Shown one piece after another: positions 7,276 through 16,883 of a DNA stretch of 64,000 nucleotides. Position 1 is the first letter of the stretch, and each line of letters opens with the position of its first letter. Source of the DNA: an uncultured Bacteroidota bacterium (GTDB lineage Bacteria > Bacteroidota > Bacteroidia > Bacteroidales > P3); NCBI GenBank assembly GCA_902771735.1, contig CACXXO010000001.1, positions 186,001 to 250,000 on the forward strand. Reading direction: 5' to 3'. The position numbers and the translations under genes are program-made. The notes under the pieces are model-generated. The model was not told where the DNA came from. It made no database searches and worked only from the letters and a program-made list of their open reading frames with translations.

Positions 7276-9312
7276 TTAAAGCATTCCTTTTCGTTTGAGA
7301 AGAGCTTTGGGGCTGGGGTCCTTGCCACGGAAAGCACGATAGAGGTCCATAGGCTCCACCGTGTTGCCACTCTCGAGGAGGTGGCGGAACTTGGCGGCCA
7401 GGTCGGGGTTGAAGAGGTCACCGCTCTCGGCAAAGGCCTCGAAGGCGTCGGCGTCGAGGATGGCGGTCCAGGTGTAGCTGTAGTAGCCGGCATCATAGCC
7501 CGTGGTGAAGATATGTTGGAAATAGGGCGAGCGATAGCGGCTGATAATCTCGGGGATAAGGCCAATCTTGTTCATAGCCAGTTCTTCGAACTGCAGCGGG
7601 TCGATGGCCTGTTTCTCGCGGATGGAGTAGTAGTCCATGTCGAGCAGCGAGGCGGCGAGCAGCTCGGTGGTCATGAATCCCTGTCCATAGGTGGCAGCAG
7701 ACTCGATTTTCTTGATGAGCTCATCCGGAATAGCCTCACCGGTCTGATAATGATGGGCATACATCTTCATCACCTGGGGGTGACGGCACCAGTTTTCCAT
7801 GACCTGCGAAGGGAGTTCGACAAAGTCGCGTGGCACGTTGGTACCGGCCAGCGAAGGATAGGTGCACTTGGAAAGCAGGCCGTGGAGGGCATGGCCAAAC
7901 TCGTGGAAGAGGGTCTCGCTCTCGTCGAAGTTGAGTAGCGAGGGCTTATCGGCCGTGGGTTTGGTGAAGTTGCAGACCACTTGGATAATGGGAATGACAT
8001 TTTCACCCTCGAGGGTGCGGTGTTGGCCGCGGAACTCGGTCATCCAGGCGCCGCTGCGCTTCGAGGCGCGGGGATGGAAGTCCATGTAGAGGATGCCGAT
8101 GACCTGGTCTCCATCCTTGACTTCGAAGCAACGTGCCTCTTTGTCGTATGTAGGCAGGTCGGTGCGCTCGGTGAAGGTCAGCCCATAGAGCTTGTTGGCC
8201 ACCATGAAAGCACCGGCGCGAACGCTGTCGAGGCTGAAATAGGGGCGCACCTCGGCATCGTCGAGAGCATATTTCTCCTTACGGAGTTTCTCGCTATAGT
8301 AACGCCAATCCCACGGCTGCAGCTTGGCACCGGGCTCGTCTTTTTCGAGCATCTTCTGGTAGAGGTCGCGTTCCTGCTTGGCCACCTTGAGGGCGGGTTT
8401 CCAGATGTCGAGGAGGCATTTGTAAACATTAGCCGGCGTCTTGGCGAGGCAGTCGTCGAGGACCCAGTCGGCATGGGTGGGGAAGCCGAGGATGTTGGCG
8501 CGCTCGAGGCGGAGGTTGACGAGGGTGTCGATAATCTTGGTGTTGTCGAATTCACCCTCCTTACATCTGTCGGTGAAGGCGTGCCAGACCTCCTCGCGGA
8601 GCTTGCGGTCGGCGCAGGTCTGCATGAAAGGCTCCCAGGTGGGCATATCGAGGGTCACCTTGCTACCGTCGGGCAGTTCCTTGCTGTAGGCGTTGGTGGC
8701 TTTCAACACGTTCTGTGCGAAGCGCATGGTGAGCGAGGCAATCTGTTCGTTGAGCTGACGGAAGCGTTCCTGCTGGTCGGCAGGGACATTGGCGCCGCCG
8801 CGGACAAAACCCTTGTAGGTCTCCTCGAGCAGGCGCATCTGCTCGGGATTGAGGCCGAGGTTGTCGCGCTGGTCGTAGACGGCCTTGATGCGCTGGAAGA
8901 GTTTGGCGTTGAGGGCAATGTCGTCGCCATGAGCAGCGAGCAACGGAGTCACCTCTTCTTCAATGGCTTCCATTTCAGGGCTGTTCTCACATTCGGAGAG
9001 ATTGAAGAAAACTCTGCTTACCTCACCGAGAAGTTGACCGCTGTACTCATAAGGGAGAATGGTATTCTCGAAAGTAGGAGCCTCGGGGTTATTGACAATA
9101 GAGTCGATTTCGGCTTTCTGACGGGCCATGCCCTCACGGAATGCCGGCATGTAGTGTTCGGTCTTGATACGCGAGAAATCGGGAATCTCATACGGAGTGT
9201 TCCACGCCGAGAAGAAGGGATTTTCCATAGGCTGGGAGTCTTTGTTTTTGCATCCGGCGAGTATCAACAGGGCCAGTGCGGGAATTAAAAATGAACGTTT
9301 TTTCATTGACAT
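7276..9312 (-). CDS. M3-family peptidase, peptidyl-dipeptidase Dcp-like lipoprotein
   Basis: This 678-residue protein starts with a lipoprotein signal (SFLIPALALLILAGC, Cys near 21), so it should be anchored in the envelope. The zinc site HEFGHALHG lies near residue 470 with a downstream conserved segment (NVPRDFVELPSQVMENW). The length and the final GYDAGYYSYTWTAILDADAF block match the Dcp/oligopeptidase A group, which trims dipeptides or cleaves short peptides. The start could be the ATG at 9312 or the one at 9306 (MKKRSF), which makes little difference. PspC follows. Confidence 0.92.
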   Translation of the reverse strand: MSMKKRSFLIPALALLILAGCKNKDSQPMENPFFSAWNTPYEIPDFSRIKTEHYMPAFREGMARQKAEIDSIVNNPEAPTFENTILPYEYSGQLLGEVSRVFFNLSECENSPEMEAIEEEVTPLLAAHGDDIALNAKLFQRIKAVYDQRDNLGLNPEQMRLLEETYKGFVRGGANVPADQQERFRQLNEQIASLTMRFAQNVLKATNAYSKELPDGSKVTLDMPTWEPFMQTCADRKLREEVWHAFTDRCKEGEFDNTKIIDTLVNLRLERANILGFPTHADWVLDDCLAKTPANVYKCLLDIWKPALKVAKQERDLYQKMLEKDEPGAKLQPWDWRYYSEKLRKEKYALDDAEVRPYFSLDSVRAGAFMVANKLYGLTFTERTDLPTYDKEARCFEVKDGDQVIGILYMDFHPRASKRSGAWMTEFRGQHRTLEGENVIPIIQVVCNFTKPTADKPSLLNFDESETLFHEFGHALHGLLSKCTYPSLAGTNVPRDFVELPSQVMENWCRHPQVMKMYAHHYQTGEAIPDELIKKIESAATYGQGFMTTELLAASLLDMDYYSIREKQAIDPLQFEELAMNKIGLIPEIISRYRSPYFQHIFTTGYDAGYYSYTWTAILDADAFEAFAESGDLFNPDLAAKFRHLLESGNTVEPMDLYRAFRGKDPSPKALLKRKGML

Positions 9313-9333
9313 ATTTTTTTATTTATTCACATT

Positions 9334-10743
9334 TTACTTCATCAAAGCTTGAAAAATAGTCTCCAAAATGTCGGCACTGAGTTTCTTGGCCACAAACTTG
9401 TGGTCACTGTTGTCAATGAGGTAGATTTGGGGAGTGGTGGTAACATCGTAGACTTCGCGCCAGTCGACATTTGCCTCACTACCATTGAGGTGGACCCAGC
9501 GAGGATCGGTCATCTGATGGTCGGAAAGGAATTTTTTCCACTTTTCGATGGTTTGGTCGTCGGGTTCAGTGAGTATGGCGAAAGCACTGACATCCAAAGA
9601 ATCTGCATATTTCTCGTAGACCTTGTAGACCGCAGGGATGACGTCGCGGCAATGGCCGCAGGTGGGGCTCCAGAAAAGGAGTAACGTGTAACGGCCAGGC
9701 ATATGGTGGAGAGAATAGGCGCGATGGACTGTATCGAAAAGAATGAGCTCGGGCGAGACGCGTCCCACCAGCAAGCGTTCCCATTTGTTGGCACGTTCAA
9801 TCTGTTCGTCGATAGTAGAAGGTTCAAGCCCCTGCACCTTGCCCGTGGAGAAATAGCGCTGCACGAGATGGACATAGACTTCGTCGTAGACCATGACATG
9901 GCTTTGGAGATAGTGTTGCGTAAGATTGAGAATCAGCCATCTGTAAACTCGTGGAGCCGGTTCGGCACGATCGATGAGACTATCGAGCAAGGGGCAAATG
10001 ACCTCGGGTGGCATACGGTTCAACAGGCGATCGAGATACTCCATCACGCGGTCATAGAAGACCGTCTTAGGAGTGCGGAGGATGAAGTTGTCATCGAGCG
10101 GCATATTGTCGAAGAAATGAATCTGCAGCCATTCAAAGCGTTCGCGGTCGGTCATTTTGGTGCCGTCAGCGTGCAGCTTGGGAACATCCACATCCTTGGT
10201 GGACAGCATCATACGGGAAAGCATACAGTCAGGATACTGGGCGATGAAAGAGAGTCTGATACTGTCGAGGCGCAAACGTTGGGAGGGCAAGAAGACTGTA
10301 TTGAATTCTACGGAGTCCATCGTCTTTTTGGCGATATCAAACTCCTGATAGAACACTTCATTGGCTCGATTGAAATTGAAGAAAATTTCATTTTCCCGCG
10401 AACCTTTGGCGGTCATGCCCAATTTCCAGTTATCGTTGTCGGTACTAATGGTAAAACGCTGTTTTTCATTGTAAACAATAAACTCTGCAAAGCGGTCCTT
10501 GTTGTTAGTTATATAGTAAAGACCCGGATCGAGTTCCTGGTCACCTTCGAAGACAAACTTGCCCTTGCCGTTGTTGAAAGCCGTGTCGCAGATATATTTG
10601 TATTGTGCAAGATAAAAACCCATGTAAAGCACCGAATCTTTACTATTTTCGGCAATGAAAGTAATCTTATAGCTGCTCTTGGCGGCAAAAGAAGTTACCG
10701 CAACGGCGAACAGGATGAGTAGGATAGAAATTGTACGTTTCAT
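9334..10743 (-). CDS. Exported thioredoxin-like protein (TlpA type, DUF5106-like)
   Basis: This 469-residue protein has a signal peptide (MKRTISILLILFAVAVTSFA). It has an N-terminal beta-rich region resembling DUF4369 (about 25-120), a helical DUF5106-like middle and a C-terminal thioredoxin fold with the active site FWSPTCGHCRDVIP (CGHC near residue 361). Proteins of this layout are very common in Bacteroidales and are thought to reduce or shuffle disulfides in the periplasm. Domain names come from memory of the family layout. It lies 21 bp upstream of the M3 peptidase on the same strand. Confidence 0.85.
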   Translation of the reverse strand: MKRTISILLILFAVAVTSFAAKSSYKITFIAENSKDSVLYMGFYLAQYKYICDTAFNNGKGKFVFEGDQELDPGLYYITNNKDRFAEFIVYNEKQRFTISTDNDNWKLGMTAKGSRENEIFFNFNRANEVFYQEFDIAKKTMDSVEFNTVFLPSQRLRLDSIRLSFIAQYPDCMLSRMMLSTKDVDVPKLHADGTKMTDRERFEWLQIHFFDNMPLDDNFILRTPKTVFYDRVMEYLDRLLNRMPPEVICPLLDSLIDRAEPAPRVYRWLILNLTQHYLQSHVMVYDEVYVHLVQRYFSTGKVQGLEPSTIDEQIERANKWERLLVGRVSPELILFDTVHRAYSLHHMPGRYTLLLFWSPTCGHCRDVIPAVYKVYEKYADSLDVSAFAILTEPDDQTIEKWKKFLSDHQMTDPRWVHLNGSEANVDWREVYDVTTTPQIYLIDNSDHKFVAKKLSADILETIFQALMK

Positions 10744-10818
10744 TTTTCTTTACAATTATCGTTATTTACTATATAGAGTTCAAATAGTCGTTTTTGGCTC
10801 ACATATTAACATTTATTT

Positions 10819-12123
10819 TTATTTCCCGATGCAAAAACGGCCAAAGATGTTGCCCAGAATATCATCTGAGGTCACCTCGCCGGTGATGGTGCCAAGGTGG
10901 TAAAGAGCATCGCGCAAGTCGACAGCGACAAGGTCGGCCGGAAGGCCACCCTCGATTCCCTGTTCAACCGCATCCAGAGCTCGACTGACACTCTTCAGCG
11001 CCTCATAATGGCGAGCGTTGGACAAGAGAATGTCCCCTGACGAATTGTTGCCCACATGAGCATGGAATTGATTGAGAATTTCTTTTTTAAGTTCATTCAA
11101 GCCAAAGCCTGTCTTTGTGGAGACGAGCAATCTCCCATCCCTATCGGGATTCTCAAGAAGATCGGCTTTAGTGTAAACCATAATGACCGCTTTACCCTCG
11201 AGGTCTATCTCGGGCTCTGCCCAAGGTTTGGTAACATCATTCAGATAAAGAACAATATCTGCTTGAGAAACTGCCTTCCGGCTACGTTCCATTCCAAGAT
11301 GTTCCACATGGTCGGTACTATGACGCAAACCAGCGGTATCGATAAAGCGGAAAGAGATGCCACCGAAAGTAAGCGTTTCCTCAATAGTGTCGCGAGTGGT
11401 ACCAGGGATATCACTGACTATGGCGCGGTCATCATCGAGTAAAGCATTGAGCAAGGAAGACTTACCCACATTGGGTTGTCCCACTATAGCCACAGGGACA
11501 CCTCGACGAAGCGCGTTTCCAAGACGGAATGAGTCAAGAAGGGCTGTGATTTGAGAATCAAGAATGGCGAGGAGTTGGCGCAGTTGGGTACGGTCGGCAA
11601 ACTCCACATCCTCCTGAGAAAAATCCAATTCCAACTCAAGCAGACTGGTAAGATCAAGCAGTTGTTGCCGCAGAATCTTGAGTTTCTGCGCATAACCGCC
11701 ACGCAGCTGACTGACTGCCAGGCGATGCTGGGCGGGAGTGACAGAGTCGATAAGGTCGGCTACAGCCTCGGCCTGCGAAAGGTCGAGACGACCGTTGAGA
11801 AATGCCCTTTGAGTGAACTCGCCAGCTTCGGCCATACGTGCACCGTCATCGATAAGCGACTGCAACAAAGCCTGTTGCACATAATACGATCCATGGCACG
11901 AAATCTCTATTGTCGGTTCACCGGTGTATCCCTTGGGATAATAGACAGCCACCACATCGTCCAACTCGTCGAAACGGCAATAAGTGGCACGACGAGATTC
12001 AAGAGAGGAGACCGAAAGATGACGCAATGCGACAGGCAACGCATCGTCACCCGAGAGTCGAGCCACGGCGATGCCGCCCACCCCACGAGGGGTGGAAATA
12101 GCCACTATAGTATCATGCTTCAT
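10819..12123 (-). CDS. mnmE: tRNA uridine-5-carboxymethylaminomethyl modification GTPase MnmE
   Basis: At 434 residues the layout is complete: folate-binding N-domain (TIVAISTPRGVGGIAVARLS), G1 motif GQPNVGKSS (215-223), switch region DIPGTTRDT, G3 DTAGLR, and the invariant C-terminal CIGK whose Cys is needed for modification of wobble uridine. With MnmG it makes the xm5U34 modification in tRNAs. Its start overlaps the upstream membrane-protein gene by 11 bp. The G4 motif reads YTKAD, as expected for NKxD-like sites in some homologues. Confidence 0.96.
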   Translation of the reverse strand: MKHDTIVAISTPRGVGGIAVARLSGDDALPVALRHLSVSSLESRRATYCRFDELDDVVAVYYPKGYTGEPTIEISCHGSYYVQQALLQSLIDDGARMAEAGEFTQRAFLNGRLDLSQAEAVADLIDSVTPAQHRLAVSQLRGGYAQKLKILRQQLLDLTSLLELELDFSQEDVEFADRTQLRQLLAILDSQITALLDSFRLGNALRRGVPVAIVGQPNVGKSSLLNALLDDDRAIVSDIPGTTRDTIEETLTFGGISFRFIDTAGLRHSTDHVEHLGMERSRKAVSQADIVLYLNDVTKPWAEPEIDLEGKAVIMVYTKADLLENPDRDGRLLVSTKTGFGLNELKKEILNQFHAHVGNNSSGDILLSNARHYEALKSVSRALDAVEQGIEGGLPADLVAVDLRDALYHLGTITGEVTSDDILGNIFGRFCIGK

Positions 12124-12613
12124 CCTTGGAATCTACAACATAGCGGTCTCCATAGAGCATCTTCATCTCTTCGTCAGAGAGCCCCAAATCCACTTTCACT
12201 TTATAGATATTCGGATAGGCCAGAAAAAGGGTCAACACAATGACCATGGCCAACATCAGAAGTACATTTTGGTTAGAGACGAGCATCATGAGACAAAGCA
12301 CTATCACCACTGCAAAGATCGACAAGAAAAGAGATCGGATATGTGCAGCATAGCCCGTGAGTTTTGCCCCTAACGTCTCAGACTGTCGCAAACGTGGCAT
12401 CTGCTTACGAATAACCAAGAGTGCCATGCTCAGAGACAACACCGCCAAAACACTGCCTGCAATGAGCATCCATCGGTTGACATAATCAGTCTGTTGCGGG
12501 AACCGCCATGGACTGGCATAGAGGAACAATCCTGCTACAATGACAACTCCCACAGATCCCCAAAGTCCAATCTGGGAAGTGCGTTTTATGGTTTTAATTT
12601 CTTTCTCGAACAT
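12113..12613 (-). CDS. Membrane protein of unknown function
   Basis: This 166-residue protein has four hydrophobic segments in two pairs (about 18-36, 47-66, 94-112, 117-133) and an acidic, charged C-terminus (LSDEEMKMLYGDRYVVDSKDEA). I do not recognise a named family; similar proteins sit between uvrA and other genes in Bacteroidales. It starts 3 bp after the uvrA stop region and overlaps mnmE by 11 bp, so it is an internal member of the porX-to-mnmE gene run. Confidence 0.75.
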   Translation of the reverse strand: MFEKEIKTIKRTSQIGLWGSVGVVIVAGLFLYASPWRFPQQTDYVNRWMLIAGSVLAVLSLSMALLVIRKQMPRLRQSETLGAKLTGYAAHIRSLFLSIFAVVIVLCLMMLVSNQNVLLMLAMVIVLTLFLAYPNIYKVKVDLGLSDEEMKMLYGDRYVVDSKDEA

Positions 12614-12616
12614 AGA

Positions 12617-15382
12617 TTAATTATTTAGTTTCAAGTATTTTGCAGTGTACGAACCTTTACATTTCAACAAATCCTCAGGAGTGCCTGCGAAGACCACATT
12701 TCCGCCTTGGTCACCGCCCTCTGGTCCCATGTCGATGACCCAGTCGGCCACCTTGATGATATCATGGTGATGCTCGATAACCACGATACTGTGTCCACGA
12801 TCGATAAGACGATCGAAAGCAGCCAAAAGTTTCTGTATGTCATGGAAATGCAAACCCGTTGAAGGCTCGTCGAAGATGAAAAGCATGGGCTGTTCTGCCT
12901 CACCCTTCACCAGATAGGAGGCCAATTTGATGCGCTGACACTCACCTCCGGAGAGCGAACTGGAAGACTGGCCAAGTTTCAGGTAGCCCAATCCCACATC
13001 TTTCAGTGGCATGAGACGAGTATAAATAGCGCGAGTCTCATCGGTATCAAAAAATTCGACAGCTTGGTCCACAGTCATTTCCAGCACATCGCTGATGGTT
13101 TTGCCTCGATATTGCACCTCAAGAGCCTCCTCCTTGTAGCGAGTGCCGTGACACTCGTCGCAAAGCAGATGGACGTCGCTCATAAACTGCATACTTACGG
13201 TGACATAGCCTTCTCCTTGACAATTCTCACAGCGACCACCCTCTACATTAAACGAGAAAAAGCCTGCCTTGTAACCACGGGTCTTGGCAAGCGGTTGTTT
13301 GGCATAAAGGGCTCGCACCTCATCAAACACCTTCATGTATGTGGCGGGGTTGCTGCGCGAAGAACGACCGATGGGATTCTGGTCTACCATCTCAACGGCA
13401 GCAATGCGACGCACATCTCCGTCCATCTCGACACAACTGCCCACATAGTCGGGTGCGCCGTCAAAACGGTGCTGCAACACATCGTAAAGCACGCGACGCA
13501 CCAGGCTTGTCTTGCCCGAACCCGACACGCCCGTCACCACTGTCAGCACCCCGAGTGGAATATCCACATTAATGTGTTTCAAGTTGTTGCAATAGGCTTC
13601 ATGTATTGTGATACGGTCGCGCCAAGGGCGACGGCTTGCGGGCACAGCGATGCTTTTGCGCCCCATCAGGTAGTCGGCCGTAAGTGAATTCTTGGCCTTG
13701 GCCAATTCTTTTGGGGGTCCCGAGAAGACCACTTCGCCCCCCAGCCGTCCGGCACCGGGTCCGATGTCGATGAGCCAGTCGGCAGCACGGATAATATCCT
13801 CGTCGTGCTCAACAACAATGACCGTGTTTCCCAAATCGCGAAGCTTGCGCAGTACACCTATCAACTGATTGGTATCACGCGAATGCAATCCGATGGATGG
13901 TTCGTCAAGTATATACATCGATCCCACCAACGAGCTACCCAGCGAAGTAGCCAGGTTGATGCGTTGGCTCTCGCCACCACTAAGGCTGTTGCTGGCGCGG
14001 TTGAGCGTCAGATACCCAAGTCCCACCTCCATCAAATAAGAGAGTCTGTTCTTAATCTCGACGAGCAATCGCGTGGTCATCTCCACCTCGTGAGGCTGCA
14101 GACGGCTCTCGATGTCAGCGAACCAGTCAACCAACGTCGATACCGGCATCTCCACCAACTCGCTGATGCTCCGTCCGTCAATTCTCACATACTCGGCATC
14201 CCTCCTCAACCGACGGCCGTGACAGTCGGGACAGATTGTCTTGCCACGGTAGCGTGCCAACATGACACGGTATTGTATTTTATAACTTTGGCTCTCAACC
14301 CACTTGAAGAATCCATCGATACCCTCCCACACTCCGTCGCCATGCCACAGGATGTCCTTCTGCTCGTCGGTGAGTTTGTAATACGGCGTATGAATAGGGA
14401 AGTCGATGACAGCAGCATGGCGGATAAATTCACGTTTCACATCCTGCATCTTGTCTCCGTTCCAACACACAATGGCATTCTCGTAGATGCTGCGGCTCTT
14501 GTTTGGAACTACCATGTTCTCATCAATGCCTATAACACTGCCGTAGCCCTGACAGGTAGGGCAGGCGCCATATGGATTGTTGAAAGAAAAGAAGTTGGGG
14601 TTGGGCTTCTCAAATGTGATGCCATCGGCCTCGAAACGGTTGGAAAACTCGGATTGCTTGCCATCATCCGACTGTACCACACAGCTTCCCCTACCCTCAA
14701 AGAAAGCGCTTTGCACGCTCTCACCCACACGCGACCGCTGTTCGTCGTCATTGTGATGAAGTTCTATGCGGTCCACCACCAGCAACGCTTCTGCAAGCGA
14801 CTCCTTGGTCTCGAGCAGGTCTTCTATTCTCACCACTGTTCCCTTGACCATCACACGCTGGTAGCCCTCCTGCTGCAGTATTTCCATCTGTGACCGCAGC
14901 GGACGCTCCTTCGAGTCTTCCAAAGGAGACATTATCAACACCTTGACACCCTCCGGGAGTGTCAATATATAGTCTACCACGTCGCTCACCGAGTGACGCT
15001 TCACCTCGCTGCCCGAGACGGGAGAAAAAGTGCGCCCAATGCGGGCGTAGAGTAATTTCAAATATTCGTAAATCTCTGTGCTGGTGCCCACTGTCGAACG
15101 TGGGTTGGAGGTGTTCACCTTTTGCTCGATGGCCACAGCGGGAGCCAGACCATGGATATAGTCCACATCGGGCTTGGTCATTCGTCCCAGAAACTGGCGC
15201 GCATACGAACTCAGACTTTCCACATAACGCCTTTGCCCTTCGGCAAACAATGTGTCGAAAGCCAAACTCGACTTGCCGCTTCCACTCAGGCCGGTGATTA
15301 CCACCAGCTTGCCCTGCGGAATCTGCACGTCGATATTCTTCAGGTTGTTGGCCCGAGCTCCTTTTATGACAATGTTTTCCAT
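12617..15382 (-). CDS. uvrA: Excinuclease ABC subunit A
   Basis: This is a full-length UvrA of 921 residues. The two ABC ATPase modules have Walker A motifs GLSGSGKSS (31-39) and GVSGSGKTS, with signature motifs SGGESQRI and SGGECQRI. Zinc fingers are visible as CPTCQG with CPDCHGRR, and CENCQGEG with CDECHG. UvrA recognises bulky DNA damage and loads UvrB in nucleotide excision repair. The transcription-coupled partner mfd lies 6 kb away on the other strand. The start is separated by one base from the stop of the secreted-protein gene upstream. Confidence 0.98.
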   Translation of the reverse strand: MENIVIKGARANNLKNIDVQIPQGKLVVITGLSGSGKSSLAFDTLFAEGQRRYVESLSSYARQFLGRMTKPDVDYIHGLAPAVAIEQKVNTSNPRSTVGTSTEIYEYLKLLYARIGRTFSPVSGSEVKRHSVSDVVDYILTLPEGVKVLIMSPLEDSKERPLRSQMEILQQEGYQRVMVKGTVVRIEDLLETKESLAEALLVVDRIELHHNDDEQRSRVGESVQSAFFEGRGSCVVQSDDGKQSEFSNRFEADGITFEKPNPNFFSFNNPYGACPTCQGYGSVIGIDENMVVPNKSRSIYENAIVCWNGDKMQDVKREFIRHAAVIDFPIHTPYYKLTDEQKDILWHGDGVWEGIDGFFKWVESQSYKIQYRVMLARYRGKTICPDCHGRRLRRDAEYVRIDGRSISELVEMPVSTLVDWFADIESRLQPHEVEMTTRLLVEIKNRLSYLMEVGLGYLTLNRASNSLSGGESQRINLATSLGSSLVGSMYILDEPSIGLHSRDTNQLIGVLRKLRDLGNTVIVVEHDEDIIRAADWLIDIGPGAGRLGGEVVFSGPPKELAKAKNSLTADYLMGRKSIAVPASRRPWRDRITIHEAYCNNLKHINVDIPLGVLTVVTGVSGSGKTSLVRRVLYDVLQHRFDGAPDYVGSCVEMDGDVRRIAAVEMVDQNPIGRSSRSNPATYMKVFDEVRALYAKQPLAKTRGYKAGFFSFNVEGGRCENCQGEGYVTVSMQFMSDVHLLCDECHGTRYKEEALEVQYRGKTISDVLEMTVDQAVEFFDTDETRAIYTRLMPLKDVGLGYLKLGQSSSSLSGGECQRIKLASYLVKGEAEQPMLFIFDEPSTGLHFHDIQKLLAAFDRLIDRGHSIVVIEHHHDIIKVADWVIDMGPEGGDQGGNVVFAGTPEDLLKCKGSYTAKYLKLNN

Positions 15383-15383
15383 C

Positions 15384-16868
15384 TTAAAAAGCCAGCTCCA
15401 TCATGCGTGTCTTCTTGCCGGCACGCGTCATCATCAGCACACTCCCATCCTCGCGTTTCGAGGCGGCAATAAGCGAATGTTTGGTTTTCTTTTCCAGCAC
15501 GGTTTTAAACACATCGCCACTCTCGGTCACACGATAGAGCACCAGATTGCTCTTGTCGCCAACCTCATATTCCTTGGCCTCCTTGGCGATATTGTAGTCG
15601 GTGGGCGACTTATGGCTCTCCGACTTAAGCAGGCACAGAGTGTCGCCCTCCATGAAAAGCGCCATATACATGCCGTCTTCCTCATCTTTCTCAAAGTCAT
15701 TGCGACGCAGATTTCGAACCCATTTTATGGTACCTTCGTCATCGAGGGCCATCAGATGGATGCCTTGGGCGAAATACGAGGTCGATACAGTACCGTTGGC
15801 ATTCTTGTAGCGCAACACATGGCGATGGCCCACTGCCAACACAACACCATAAGGTGTCACCACACTGGCCAGCGGCATCACCATCGGCACCTCGTTCCGG
15901 TGCTGTACTTTCTTGGTTTTCTTGTTCTGCAGTATGTTGACATCCTCGTTCTGGAACGGCCTCATGGTAAACTTCGTTATTTCGGTCGAATCGATATCAA
16001 AAACCATCGCCACTGTGCCACCCGTCAAGTCCTTCTCCACATCGCTCTTCACCGGAGAAAACAGGCCGGCGCATATCACCTTACGGTCCATCACACTCAA
16101 TATCTGCATGTGGTCGACAGGGTCACAAGTCACCGTCAACCCATAGTTGTCGCCCGTACGCGCAGCAATCAGACTTATCGCGAAATGCTCATCGGTGCCG
16201 TCGTGGTCATAGCCCAGCGTCACCATCTCGCCTTCGTCGCTCACAGCTATGCAACTCGTTGTTCCAACAGGATACTCCTTGCTCCAAAGTTCATTCATGC
16301 GCCTGTCGTACATCATCGCCTCGGCAGCATACTGCCTTTTCCTGGTGAATTGCTGCAGCGTCAGCAAGCCGATATATTCGCCGTTGCCACTCGCCGCCGC
16401 CCATACATAGCAGCAGTCGTCTTTCTCCAAATCACAACTGAACAATGTATCTATCTTATTGTCGACCAACAGCATACTATCCATATCGATCTCGGCGCTC
16501 ATCACCACTGTCTTTGTGGCCTTGCTGCTGTCCACCAAAAGAATCTCCGCATAAGAGCCGTTCGTCAGCAGCGTCAACACTTGACAATCGCCAGTCATCG
16601 GAAGTTCCACTTGATTGTAAATCTGGAGGTGACGGTCGAGCACCACCACCTGCCAATCGTCTTTGCGGACAAACGATTCGGGGCCCTTCTCCATCCGCAT
16701 CAGCCAGCAGTCTTTATCATCGTAGCGTCCCAGATACCAACTGTTTGCCAATGCCTCAGCCTCCATATTCTTTCCTTCCTCACCCTTGGCCAATGTCACC
16801 ATGCCTCCCTGCGCCAAAGCACAACTCCACATTGCCACTGCGGCCGCAATCGTTATTAACTTCTTCAT
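15384..16868 (-). CDS. Secreted protein of unknown function
   Basis: This 494-residue protein has a signal peptide (MKKLITIAAAVAMWSCALAQ). After it come many short beta-strand-like stretches with recurring aspartates and W/Y residues (for example YLGRYDDKDCWLM and DDEGTIKWVRNLRRNDFE), which suggests a beta-propeller-like fold. That is inferred from pattern only. No catalytic motif is visible. It is sandwiched between porX (15-bp gap) and uvrA (1-bp gap), so it is co-transcribed with both. A periplasmic or surface role is likely, and the function is unknown. Confidence 0.75.
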   Translation of the reverse strand: MKKLITIAAAVAMWSCALAQGGMVTLAKGEEGKNMEAEALANSWYLGRYDDKDCWLMRMEKGPESFVRKDDWQVVVLDRHLQIYNQVELPMTGDCQVLTLLTNGSYAEILLVDSSKATKTVVMSAEIDMDSMLLVDNKIDTLFSCDLEKDDCCYVWAAASGNGEYIGLLTLQQFTRKRQYAAEAMMYDRRMNELWSKEYPVGTTSCIAVSDEGEMVTLGYDHDGTDEHFAISLIAARTGDNYGLTVTCDPVDHMQILSVMDRKVICAGLFSPVKSDVEKDLTGGTVAMVFDIDSTEITKFTMRPFQNEDVNILQNKKTKKVQHRNEVPMVMPLASVVTPYGVVLAVGHRHVLRYKNANGTVSTSYFAQGIHLMALDDEGTIKWVRNLRRNDFEKDEEDGMYMALFMEGDTLCLLKSESHKSPTDYNIAKEAKEYEVGDKSNLVLYRVTESGDVFKTVLEKKTKHSLIAASKREDGSVLMMTRAGKKTRMMELAF

Positions 16869-16883
16869 ATTATTATCCTTCGT